From contig NC_017542.1 in the NCBI RefSeq assembly GCF_000237325.1, positions 3,382,501 to 3,446,500 on the forward strand: DNA of 64,000 nt. The letters are read 5' to 3'. The notes below the pieces were generated by a model. The model worked only from the letters and a program-made list of their open reading frames with translations. It ran no database searches and was not told the DNA's origin. A program made the translations under genes and the position numbers. Positions 9,301 to 16,546 of the stretch are shown in pieces. The stretch's first letter is position 1; every line of letters starts with the position of its first letter. The DNA is from Paenibacillus polymyxa M1. GTDB lineage: Bacteria; Bacillota; Bacilli; Paenibacillales; Paenibacillaceae.

Positions 9301-10191
9301 CTATGCTCTGGACAAAATAGGATTAAATGGATTTTCATTACATCTGTTGGGATGCTTAGTCATATAAAACAGCGTAGTATCTTCCTGCTTCAGCACAGAC
9401 ATTTCGCAGCCGTCCTGTTCTTTTGGTGTAAAGCCAAAAACAACCTTTTTTGTATCTTTTTTCATGACTGCCCCTAGAATTTCATCTAAAGAAATGTCAC
9501 CCGCTACAAAAATATCGTAACAATTCATAGTATCCCCTTCGAAATCTGCAACAACAATCGTATCGTATTGAGGTATGTGCCAGAACTTGTCTTTAAAAAA
9601 TAAGGTACTATAAAATAAAACCAACCACTCATTGTTTTCCGCAGAAAAAAGTGAATACGGATTGAAGTCAGCACTCTTCATCTTCAACAACTGCAAATCC
9701 GACATTTCTTCTGTATTCAATTTCTCGATCCTTATGTCCAAGCTGTTAGGTGCCTTCCGGCTATATTGATACTCGGGTGCCGAAGCGAAGCCGAATTTAG
9801 GATAAAAATCCCTCACACTATCATTTCCAAACAGATAGATACCATCACAATTGCCATGCCAATCTTTCAGCGCTTGCTCTACTAAAAACCGACTCAAACC
9901 TTGATTCCTGTAGTTTGCATCCGTCATTACAGTCCCGATCTGAATATATTTTTTCTTCTCGCCTGATACATCAAAATCCATTAGACTTATAGATACATTG
10001 GCCACAACACAATCCTCATCCAAAAGGACATAAGGAATATATCTATCCTCCCAATCCCCCAATTGAAACCAGGCTTCAAAATCAAAGCCAAAACTCTGTT
10101 TTGCTAATTCATTAAAACTTGTTTTTATTTTGTGATCATCACGGATGCCCTTTTGGAATGCATATTCCTTTTGATTTATAACTATATGCAT
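9301..10191 (-). CDS. GNAT-family N-acetyltransferase
   Basis: Cytoplasmic acetyl-CoA-dependent acetyltransferase, substrate unknown. The first half (residues about 30-150) has the GNAT fold: VLLDEDCVVANVSISLMDF, the acetyl-CoA loop region TVMTDANYRNQGLSRFLVEQAL (R/Q-x-x-G-x-G/S type) and the typical FYPKFGF near residue 137. A second unrecognised domain of about 140 residues follows, so this is a two-domain member. Start at the ATG at 10191 after GGAG. Its base composition is clearly more AT-rich than neighbours and it interrupts the ypjA-ypjB pair, suggesting later insertion. Confidence 0.85.
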   Translation of the reverse strand: MHIVINQKEYAFQKGIRDDHKIKTSFNELAKQSFGFDFEAWFQLGDWEDRYIPYVLLDEDCVVANVSISLMDFDVSGEKKKYIQIGTVMTDANYRNQGLSRFLVEQALKDWHGNCDGIYLFGNDSVRDFYPKFGFASAPEYQYSRKAPNSLDIRIEKLNTEEMSDLQLLKMKSADFNPYSLFSAENNEWLVLFYSTLFFKDKFWHIPQYDTIVVADFEGDTMNCYDIFVAGDISLDEILGAVMKKDTKKVVFGFTPKEQDGCEMSVLKQEDTTLFYMTKHPNRCNENPFNPILSRA

Positions 10192-10214
10192 CTCTATTTC
10201 TCCATTCAAAAGAC

Positions 10215-10865
10215 TCAAGCTATATCACGATGAGACGCTACCTTTCGATTACGCGCCAGCATGGCAAGCCATGCCACTACAATACTAACAAGGGTCAGCA
10301 TGTAGGTAAAAGTACGCACTTGCGTTACATCATCCGTTAGCGTCCTGGGAAGATAAGGGTATATGCCAAAGGTATAATCCATCGTATCATTTAACAAGGT
10401 CCAAAGTGCGGCTAAGCATAAAGCAATCCATTTGCAGGTAAAAAAACGTACAAACAGTAAGGCTTCGACCGCCATTGCCGTGTGAGATGCTATCAGCATC
10501 CAATCCTGCCATACCATAGTTCCCCCCTGCGCAACTCCCCACAAAATAATAGCCGAAGCCCAAATGCCGTACTTTACACTCGTGACGACAGCCAACGCTT
10601 CCATAATCTGGCGAATAACCTTCAAGCTTTTGAGATGCGGAGGATAGAGCAAAAATGCTATGGAAATTGTAAAAAATAGGCTGGCTGTCGGACTATCAGG
10701 CACAAATACAATCTGCCACATCGGGTGATAATTCAGTGTATATTCCAGCTGTCCTCCATACCATATGTACCCATACACCGTTCCAACTAAATTACACCAG
10801 AACAGCAGCCACAAAAAGGGCCGGCTCGTCAAGAACGACCGGCTCCACAAATAAGATAACGACAC
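10215..10865 (-). CDS. ypjA: DUF1405 membrane protein (YpjA-like)
   Basis: About 216 residues with six or so hydrophobic helices: RPFLWLLFWCNLVGTVYGYIWY near the N-terminus (family signature), then segments ending in TYMLTLVSIVVAWLAMLARN. Function unknown. An ATG at 10874 abuts the GGAGG ribosome site, leaving no spacing, so the GTG at 10865 with a 9-base spacer is the more likely start. In Bacillus ypjA follows qcrABC; those genes are not present here. Confidence 0.85.
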   Translation of the reverse strand: MSLSYLWSRSFLTSRPFLWLLFWCNLVGTVYGYIWYGGQLEYTLNYHPMWQIVFVPDSPTASLFFTISIAFLLYPPHLKSLKVIRQIMEALAVVTSVKYGIWASAIILWGVAQGGTMVWQDWMLIASHTAMAVEALLFVRFFTCKWIALCLAALWTLLNDTMDYTFGIYPYLPRTLTDDVTQVRTFTYMLTLVSIVVAWLAMLARNRKVASHRDIA

Positions 10866-10943
10866 GCCCTTCATCCTCCGTTCATACGACAGATACCTTG
10901 CACAGGCACTATCTTACAAAGACTATATCATATCCAAGCGTAT

Positions 10944-10977
10944 CAAAAAAACCTGACCGCCGTTACGGGTCAGGTTT
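10944..10977 (-). terminator. Intrinsic terminator after the IDEAL-domain gene
   Basis: Minus strand stem AAACCTGACC...GGTCAGGTTT (10949-10958 with 10968-10977) followed by a T-run (10944-10951). It ends the transcript coming from 11041-11749 before ypjA. Confidence 0.85.
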
Positions 10978-11040
10978 GATGATATAATCTCAAACTGGCG
11001 CTTGGCCATTTATGACCAACTTAAGCTTACCAAAAGCGTT

Positions 11041-11220
11041 CTAACTCATTGCTTTCAGCTCATCCGTAAGATGACGAAAAGCTACTTCATCTCCGGAGGC
11101 TAACGCCTCATCAATATCCTTGTAAAGTTTTTCACTCCGGTGTTTACGTAATGCCTCGTCCAAAACCATTTCAGCAGACAGGCCCAACATTACCTCATAA
11201 GTAACCTTCATTTTATCCAT
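11041..11220 (-). CDS. Small IDEAL-domain protein
   Basis: A 59-residue protein whose C-terminal two thirds match the IDEAL domain: ALRKHRSEKLYKDIDEAL followed by ASGDEVAFRHLTDELK. In Bacillus the domain occurs at the end of YpiB and in ComK-region proteins and mediates protein contacts; no enzyme activity is known. The ATG at 11220 follows GGAGG with 8-base spacing. YpiB is encoded at the equivalent locus in Bacillus, so this may be a stand-alone relic or relative of that tail; this is inference. Confidence 0.8.
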   Translation of the reverse strand: MDKMKVTYEVMLGLSAEMVLDEALRKHRSEKLYKDIDEALASGDEVAFRHLTDELKAMS

Positions 11221-11242
11221 AGGATGCACCTCCAACATGAGT

Positions 11243-11749
11243 TTAAGAGATCCTATATTCTTTTCCTTTCGCCACATAGCTGAGTGTCGTTCGTGACATC
11301 CGCTGCAAATCTGCATCTGTCAATTCGCGCACCACTTTGGCAGGTGTACCGATAGAAAGAGTATAGGGTGGTATTTTGGTATTTTCCGTAACGACCGACC
11401 CTGCTCCTATTAAAGCATATTCACCAAGCTCCGCTCCGTTGAGTACAATGGCCCCCATACCAATTAAAGTGCCTTTGCCTATCGTACAACCGTGGATAAT
11501 GGCAGCATGTCCTACCGAAACATCATTCGCCAGCAGCAGGGGCTGATCCGTGTTCACATGTCCCACGACGCCGTCCTGAATATTGCAGCGTTCACCGATG
11601 ATGATAGGCGCCATATCCCCGCGCAGTACGGCATTAAACCATACGGAGGACTCTTGGCCGATCGTTACTTTTCCGACAACTTTTGCTCCTTCTGCCACAT
11701 AGACAGATGAATGGAGCTGTGGCATGTTTCCGTTGTAGCGAATGAGCAT
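11243..11749 (-). CDS. Gamma-carbonic-anhydrase-like hexapeptide-repeat protein
   Basis: 168 residues of left-handed beta-helix repeats (SSVYVAEGAKVVGKVTIGQESSVWFNAVLRGD). The zinc ligands of gamma carbonic anhydrases are represented by the histidines in VVGHVNTDQP, VSVGHAAIIHGC. It belongs to the YtoA/PaaY/YrdA group; CO2 hydration or acyl-transfer has been proposed for relatives but activity is unproven here. ATG at 11749 follows GAGGGTGA; an in-frame ATG 14 codons upstream lacks one. Cotranscribed with the IDEAL gene (22-base gap). Confidence 0.88.
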   Translation of the reverse strand: MLIRYNGNMPQLHSSVYVAEGAKVVGKVTIGQESSVWFNAVLRGDMAPIIIGERCNIQDGVVGHVNTDQPLLLANDVSVGHAAIIHGCTIGKGTLIGMGAIVLNGAELGEYALIGAGSVVTENTKIPPYTLSIGTPAKVVRELTDADLQRMSRTTLSYVAKGKEYRIS

Positions 11750-11803
11750 CAACTTCACCCTCTCATATTTTGGGTGAAATTCTATCAACATGTGTACTGC
11801 TTG

Positions 11804-12913
11804 TCAATGGAGCCGTATACCCGAGTCGTTTCGCCCAAGGCGGCACTCTCCCGCCAACTTCTGCCCCCAGGCCGTCATTTGTACAGAAGGTCCTGTTGAA
11901 TGCTCACCTTGTCGAAGCATACCCAAGTGAAGCATCATTCGTATAATCCTCTGATCAAAGACCGAACGGGGGGTATCATAGTAAAACGGTCGGATCAGTG
12001 GACCAATATGCACAAAAAGCGACTCCGAGGATGTCCATGGCCTGGCACATTCTCCAATCCAATAGACTAGTGAAAGCAGATTGGGTACGGCTCCTTTATA
12101 CAATCTTAACCAAAACCTGAATAGCTGTATCATTTCATCCTCAATTGCAAGTTCCTGTTGTGCCTCCCCTTTTGCGGTCAGCTCAACCCGGTCTCCCTTC
12201 TCCTCAATATACTTGGAGTGACGGGCGTAATCGTACAGTAATGCCATTCGATCCGGATAAAATTTAAAAGAGGAACCATAGCCAAAACGCCATCCTCCTT
12301 TACCCAACAACGGCTCCGCAATGTGCAAATGCTCCATTAGCTGCTGCTGATTGCGACGGTACCAAGCTCCCTCAGGATTAAGCAGAACCTCATGTTGTTT
12401 CATATATTGAAGGAAAAGCCGTAAATCCTCCGCCAGTAGATGACCTTCATCCCGGTACGACGACGGTTCGCTTACCCTAGTCATCCCGTTTTGAAAGTCA
12501 TATACCATAACACGCCGGAAGCGCTCTTTCATATCCGACGGAATTTGGTACAAATACCTCGTATTGTGCGTCGAACCGTTGAACAACCAGCCGCTAGAAC
12601 GCAGACGGGTCACAATATCTCGTGGTCGCTCACCAGCATCTCCGTCATTCTCAACCGACTGTTTGGCAATCGCAATCAATTCCTCCATACTGAAATAAGG
12701 TCGGTCATCGAACAATAGCGCGTTCAAAAACCTTACCTCTGACAACCTCAGCTCCTTGACCTGCGTCTCAAAGAAACTACTACTACCGAGCTTTGTCAAA
12801 ATCCCTTGGATCAACTCATGCTTGGAATTAGGTTTGCAGTCACAATCGTAATACACTGCGATTCTGTTCAAATGCACAATATCCGCAAATGTCAGCATAT
12901 CCGCCAGATTCAT
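11804..12913 (-). CDS. Conserved protein of unknown function, possibly XPB/Ssl2-N-like
   Basis: A 369-residue, charged, soluble protein that I do not firmly recognise. The N-terminus (ADIVHLNRIAVYYDCDCK..SKHELIQGILTKL) and repeated short helices with leucines resemble the helicase-associated, winged-helix-like N-terminal domain of XPB/Ssl2-type proteins, but no helicase motifs (Walker A or DEAD) are present. It ends with ..MTAWGQKLAGECRLGRNDSG. Start ATG at 12913 after GAGG. It is separated from the phosphatase upstream by a terminator, so it probably has its own promoter in 12914-13030. Confidence 0.75.
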   Translation of the reverse strand: MNLADMLTFADIVHLNRIAVYYDCDCKPNSKHELIQGILTKLGSSSFFETQVKELRLSEVRFLNALLFDDRPYFSMEELIAIAKQSVENDGDAGERPRDIVTRLRSSGWLFNGSTHNTRYLYQIPSDMKERFRRVMVYDFQNGMTRVSEPSSYRDEGHLLAEDLRLFLQYMKQHEVLLNPEGAWYRRNQQQLMEHLHIAEPLLGKGGWRFGYGSSFKFYPDRMALLYDYARHSKYIEEKGDRVELTAKGEAQQELAIEDEMIQLFRFWLRLYKGAVPNLLSLVYWIGECARPWTSSESLFVHIGPLIRPFYYDTPRSVFDQRIIRMMLHLGMLRQGEHSTGPSVQMTAWGQKLAGECRLGRNDSGIRLH

Positions 12914-13025
12914 TGTTCCATCGCCTCGTCACTGGACTGTCATCCGGAAATGATTCTTACCTGTTGTACCCACAGCTTTGACGGAATCTTCAGACTCTAA
13001 ACCTCTTTTTTGGCAAAGGTATAAT

Positions 13026-13075
13026 TAAAAAACAAAAAGACCACGACTCTATGATGAATAGAAGCCGTGGTCTTT
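13026..13075 (-). terminator. Intrinsic terminator after the histidine phosphatase gene
   Basis: Minus strand: 10-bp perfect stem AAAGACCACG/CGTGGTCTTT (13066-13075 with 13036-13045), 20-base loop, followed by TTTTGTTTTTTAATT. Confidence 0.9.
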
Positions 13076-13096
13076 CACAAATTATTTAAGTTGCAG

Positions 13097-13681
13097 TTAC
13101 TTTTTCTCTTGCAAATGCTTTGTACAATTATACAAAAGCGGTTCCCAGTCCGCATCCTCACGCTGGAGTACACTTAGTGACAAATTGCCAATACGTTCCG
13201 TGAATTTTTCCTGATACAGAGCCTTATACAAATTAGCCAAAAAACCGCCGTGGGAAACGACCAGCAGATTCTTGTCCCGATTTTCCGTCCAAAGAGCCTC
13301 CATAAAAGCTAGCGCGCGAAGCTGAAGATCTGCATCGCTCTCCTGCCCCAAATCCAGCAGATGCCAGTCAACTCCCCACTTTTCTTCGCGTTCGGCCTGC
13401 GTCATCCCCTCGACCTGACCATAAGCACGCTCTCTTAGTCGATCATCAGGTTCCAGCAACGGCAAATGCAGAGCAGAGGCAATAATATCCCCCGTTTCTT
13501 TCGCTCTGGAGAGGCTACTTGTAATAAGCCCGTCCCAATGATAAGGCTCTTCCTTCAATCGTTCTGCCAGCAAGCGTGCCTGCCGACGCCCTTCCTCATT
13601 CAACGGAATATCACTGTGGCCCTGGATTTTACCTACCGCATTCCAATCCGTCAATCCATGTCTGATCAAGCCAATAAGCAT
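13097..13681 (-). CDS. Histidine phosphatase family protein
   Basis: 194-residue branch-1 histidine phosphatase (phosphoglycerate-mutase-like). The phospho-accepting histidine is in GLIRHGLTDWN (residues 4-14); further catalytic blocks are TSSLSRAKETGDII, the acid LRERAYGQVEG and the second histidine VVSHGGFL. It could act on phosphorylated sugars (PhoE-like), alpha-ribazole phosphate (CobC-like) or be a broad phosphatase; sequence alone does not decide. ATG at 13681 follows GGGGGA. Confidence 0.92.
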   Translation of the reverse strand: MLIGLIRHGLTDWNAVGKIQGHSDIPLNEEGRRQARLLAERLKEEPYHWDGLITSSLSRAKETGDIIASALHLPLLEPDDRLRERAYGQVEGMTQAEREEKWGVDWHLLDLGQESDADLQLRALAFMEALWTENRDKNLLVVSHGGFLANLYKALYQEKFTERIGNLSLSVLQREDADWEPLLYNCTKHLQEKK

Positions 13682-13749
13682 TGTGTTAGTCCCCCGCTGT
13701 TGTGTTATTCAGGCATTATAATGAATTTTATATGGAGCCCATCTGCCAA

Positions 13750-14376
13750 CTAATTTCTAACTCTTCTCGTCCGATGGATCCAGCCCAGAGAAAATAAAGC
13801 AAGCGCAAGTGCCAATACAGACAGCAACATCCAGTATTGCGGGTAAGTAGGAACAATGCTTGCAACCAGCGGATCCATAATGCCACTGTTCACATCTTTA
13901 ATGTGGTATTGATACTGTGGAGATGTACTTGTAGTTTCCAGCAGGCCTGTCGGTAAAATACCCGTGTCCATGACAGGAGCCGCTTGGGGGGGATTTTCCT
14001 GAGAGGAGCTTCCATTCCAGTTCAAAAATAAAAAGCTGCACAAAAATACGGCCAAGAAGCCGGCGATCCATACAGACATATACTTACGGGCTGCTGGGTT
14101 CACTCGCGCACGTCGATGCTCGCCCGGAACAAGCCACGGTGATTCTTCATAAATTCGATCCATGACTCTACGATTCATTGCCTCTAGCTTATCATCTGTT
14201 ATTTCAAAGGAAATATCACGAATAGCTGATCGACTTTCTTTTGACAAATTCCAATCATTCTCTTCCGAACCATGCTCCCACCCGGCAGACGAGCTTTTGG
14301 CCCGTCTGCGCTCCGAGTCTTGTTTCGATACATTTTTGCCTGTAGCGAACAAATCCTCAGCGTCCCTGGATTTCAT
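13750..14376 (-). CDS. Membrane protein cotranscribed with the ECF sigma factor, probable anti-sigma factor
   Basis: 208 residues: a charged N-terminal cytoplasmic half (1-98), a transmembrane helix (about 99-119, SVWIAGFLAVFLCSFLFLNW), an extracytoplasmic stretch of about 60 residues and a second helix (about 181-199, MLLSVLALALALFSLGWIH). No ZAS zinc motif (HxxxCxxC) is visible. It overlaps the sigma gene by 4 bases (ATGA), the standard arrangement of sigma and anti-sigma genes, so I infer it holds the sigma factor at the membrane until a signal arrives. The signal is unknown. Confidence 0.7.
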   Translation of the reverse strand: MKSRDAEDLFATGKNVSKQDSERRRAKSSSAGWEHGSEENDWNLSKESRSAIRDISFEITDDKLEAMNRRVMDRIYEESPWLVPGEHRRARVNPAARKYMSVWIAGFLAVFLCSFLFLNWNGSSSQENPPQAAPVMDTGILPTGLLETTSTSPQYQYHIKDVNSGIMDPLVASIVPTYPQYWMLLSVLALALALFSLGWIHRTRRVRN

Positions 14377-14969
14377 TGGCTGCTCATCCCTTCGTTTTCC
14401 TCATAGAGAGGCTCAAAAAAATAAGGCTCCAACTGCGTCTTCACACTGGTTCTTGCCCGGAAAAGCAATGACTTCACCGCACTGACCGTCTGTCCTAAAA
14501 TAGTCGCAATCTCCTGATAATCCAATTGCTCATATTCACGCAAAATCAGCGCAGATCGCTGCTTCTCAGGCAATCTGTTGATTGCTTCACGAACCATCTC
14601 TACCTTCTCACCGCGAAGAACAGCCTGCTCCGGAATCACATCCGATGGAGCTACCGGTACATAACCGCTCTCTTCCAATGGAACCTGACCACTACGGTGC
14701 TTGCGAAGCTCGCTTAGCACCGTATTGCGTGCAATTGTATATAGCCAAGTGGAGAACGATGCATCTACCTCGCGAAAAGAATGCAGGCTCCGATACGCTT
14801 TATAAAACGTCTCCGAGCATAAGTCTTCAGCAATCATTTCCAGGTTCGAACTTTTCAGCATATGATAAACAAAAGCTAAAATTTTACGTTGGTGTCGCCT
14901 CATTAATTCTGAATAAACCTCGACATTACCTTGTTTGATTTCCTGAATCATCTGGGAATCTGTCATCAT
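14373..14969 (-). CDS. RNA polymerase sigma factor, ECF (sigma-70 group 4)
   Basis: 198 residues with region 2 (about 20-90: LMRRHQRKILAFVYHML, EDLCSETFYKAYRSL, FSTWLYTIARNTVLSELRK) and region 4 (about 125-180: INRLPEKQRSALILREYEQLDYQEIATILGQTVSAVKSLLFRA helix-turn-helix in two parts). It directs RNA polymerase to alternative promoters. The ATG at 14969 follows GAGGAGGG at 10 bases; longer frames lack a ribosome site. The adjacent overlapping membrane gene is its likely anti-sigma partner. Confidence 0.93.
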   Translation of the reverse strand: MMTDSQMIQEIKQGNVEVYSELMRRHQRKILAFVYHMLKSSNLEMIAEDLCSETFYKAYRSLHSFREVDASFSTWLYTIARNTVLSELRKHRSGQVPLEESGYVPVAPSDVIPEQAVLRGEKVEMVREAINRLPEKQRSALILREYEQLDYQEIATILGQTVSAVKSLLFRARTSVKTQLEPYFFEPLYEENEGMSSQ

Positions 14970-15015
14970 CCGAGTGAGACCCTCCTCGCCCATACATGTG
15001 CTGTTTTCCCGTTCG

Positions 15016-15044
15016 ATTCTGTCTATATATACCGAACAGGTCAA
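15016..15044 (-). promoter_or_regulatory. Candidate promoter of the ECF sigma operon
   Basis: Minus strand TTGACC (15039-15044), 17-base spacer, CAGAAT (15016-15021), about 47 bases before the sigma start. The -10 matches 4 of 6 positions, so this is tentative. Confidence 0.4.
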
Positions 15045-15383
15045 AAAAAGTTGCGCCCTCTGCGCAAATGGATGAAACAGCATCATGGAACATTTGTTAT
15101 TTTCTTACCCTATGTAGTGCCAACATTAACGGTGCTATCCCCAACAATATTCAATATCCAAAATGGACTTACCCATTGTACCACAAAATGGCCGCCAGTA
15201 AAAAAGTCCAAAATCCCCACGATTTCCATCAAAGGCTCCCTAACGCTGGCAGCTAATTCATTTAAACAGCTTTTCAGTGGATTTTTAGTTTTTTCAAGAT
15301 AAATGACAAACCCAATGAAAGTGTTCCATATAAAGCACCAGTAAGGATAATTACACAAAAAAAGAAAACGCTTTAAAAAAATA

Positions 15384-15412
15384 TTGACAAAATGAAAACG
15401 TATACATATAAT
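15384..15412 (+). promoter_or_regulatory. Perfect-consensus sigma-A promoter
   Basis: Plus strand TTGACA (15384-15389), exactly 17 bases, TATAAT (15407-15412). Transcription should start near 15419. It faces the methyltransferase gene at 15649 but a terminator hairpin lies in between. Confidence 0.85.
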
Positions 15413-15418
15413 AAAAGT

Positions 15419-15507
15419 ACAGTATGGTTTCTCTCCACTCCTATCCTACTCAGCTACTTTACTGAAAGTAGCTACCACCCGGGGCTTTACCAGGGTGGTC
15501 TTTTTTT
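15419..15507 (+). ncRNA. Candidate small RNA or attenuated leader
   Basis: Downstream of the consensus promoter the transcript would fold into a perfect 9-bp hairpin AGCTACTTT-ACTG-AAAGTAGCT (15452-15473), immediately followed by ACCACCC/GGGTGGT (15474-15480 with 15493-15499) and seven T, a typical intrinsic terminator. The product would be about 89 nt. I do not recognise a known riboswitch class. It can be a free-standing small RNA or the terminated form of the methyltransferase leader. The remaining intergenic sequence (14970-15383) shows nothing else I can support. Confidence 0.6.
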
Positions 15508-15593
15508 GTTTTCCAATACTCCTCTTTACCTTACTCACCTACCCATATGTGGGTTGATAAAATACATCAATAATTTACCAATTATTTGATTAT

Positions 15594-15635
15594 CCTATTG
15601 AAACACATTATTATATAATAAATTTTTTCAATAGG
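15594..15635 (+). repeat. Perfect inverted repeat before the methyltransferase ribosome site
   Basis: CCTATTGAAA (15594-15603) and TTTCAATAGG (15626-15635) are exact inverted copies with a 22-base AT-rich centre, ending directly before the AGGGGGCAGG ribosome site. A further small hairpin ACCCA-TATG-TGGGT lies at 15541-15554. It could be a protein operator or an RNA hairpin that limits translation. Confidence 0.6.
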
Positions 15636-15648
15636 TAGGGGGCAGGTA

Positions 15649-16263
15649 ATGAATAATAAGTGGAACAAGGCTGTATATAAGATTTGGTCTCCAATTTATG
15701 ATAAGTTTTTCAATTCAGGCAGCTTCCTCAATTCTAGAAAGATCATATTTCAAGAAAAGTCATTTAATAGCGAGCAAAAAATACTTTTTGTAGGTGTAGG
15801 AACTGGAGCAGATTTAGAATTAATAAATCACTACGGGCTGGATATTACTGCCATAGATTATTCACCTGAAATGCTTAACAAAGCAAAAGAGAAATTTATT
15901 AACACCTCCATAAAATTCTTAGAAATGGATGCTCAACAAATGAATTTTATGGATGAGCAATTTGATATAGTAGTAGGAAGTTTAATTCTCTCAGTAGTAC
16001 CTAACGCAAATAAATGCTTCGATGAGATGGTGCGGATATTGAAAAAAGACGGGGAAATTATTATTTTCGATAAGTTTTCTCCTAAAGGAAAAAAGCCCTC
16101 ATTATTCAAAAAAACGATAAGACCCGTTATTAAGGTGTTAGGAACCGATATAGGGTTGAATTTTGAAGAACTGTTTGAAACCCAAAAAACAAAACTGCGT
16201 ATCAAAGAGGATGCACCTATAATGTTTAACGGTATGTATAGAAAGATAGTAATTACAAAATAA
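15649..16263 (+). CDS. Class I SAM-dependent methyltransferase
   Basis: 204 residues with the Rossmann methyltransferase motifs: motif I ILFVGVGTGADLELI (about 45-59), motif II ITAIDYSPEMLNKAKEKF, motif III MDAQQMNF and FDIVVGSLILSVVPNANKCFDEM. Overall it resembles UbiE/phospholipid-N-methyltransferase-like proteins, but the substrate cannot be inferred. Strong AT bias in codon use, opposite strand and a leader with several hairpins mark it as acquired DNA inserted between tyrA and the sigma operon. The ATG at 15649 follows AGGGGGCAGG. Confidence 0.85.
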   Translation: MNNKWNKAVYKIWSPIYDKFFNSGSFLNSRKIIFQEKSFNSEQKILFVGVGTGADLELINHYGLDITAIDYSPEMLNKAKEKFINTSIKFLEMDAQQMNFMDEQFDIVVGSLILSVVPNANKCFDEMVRILKKDGEIIIFDKFSPKGKKPSLFKKTIRPVIKVLGTDIGLNFEELFETQKTKLRIKEDAPIMFNGMYRKIVITK

Positions 16264-16298
16264 GGCGTAGCTTCACCCCCTCTTCAAGTAACAAATAA

Positions 16299-16338
16299 GC
16301 GAGCGAAGAGAAACTTCGCCCGCTTTAGATCTTTTCTT
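16299..16338 (+). terminator. Probable terminator of the methyltransferase gene
   Basis: Plus strand stem GCGAGCGAAG/CTTCGCCCGC (16299-16308 with 16314-16323, one mismatch) with loop AGAAA, followed by the T-rich TTTAGATCTTTTC. Confidence 0.6.
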
Positions 16339-16385
16339 ACTACTCACTCCCAGAAAGTGTGGTCCTTTTATGGCGGCTGTAGCGT

Positions 16386-16518
16386 AGAGGTTCATTTGAA
16401 TCTGGAGAAGCGTAGCGTTCGCCTTTGCCTACGGATTTTCACCTTTGAACATATAATCAGAAAATCCGCAGGCAACAGCGATCGTAAGATCAAATGAATC
16501 GCGGAGCGGAGTACCTCT
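16386..16518. repeat. Long imperfect palindrome, about 133 bp
   Basis: The left arm (16386-16440) and right arm (16460-16518) are imperfect inverted copies: both begin AGAGGT read inward, share ATTTGA-TCT, CGTTCGCCTTTGCCT versus CGATCGCTGTTGCCT, and end ACGGATTTTC versus GCGGATTTTC next to a 19-base centre. No coding capacity is visible. It looks like a dispersed palindromic repeat of the REP/MITE kind and may also end transcription of the tyrA operon, which stops at 16547. Confidence 0.7.
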
Positions 16519-16546
16519 TTGACGAATACTCATTCCACTTTACTCT

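Noticed and set aside
15110..15358. 82-codon minus-strand frame with hydrophobic segments
   Set aside because: Text such as GILDFFTGGHFVVQWVSPFW looks protein-like, but it begins with TTG, has no ribosome site and no known homologue; could be a gene remnant, not supported as a CDS.
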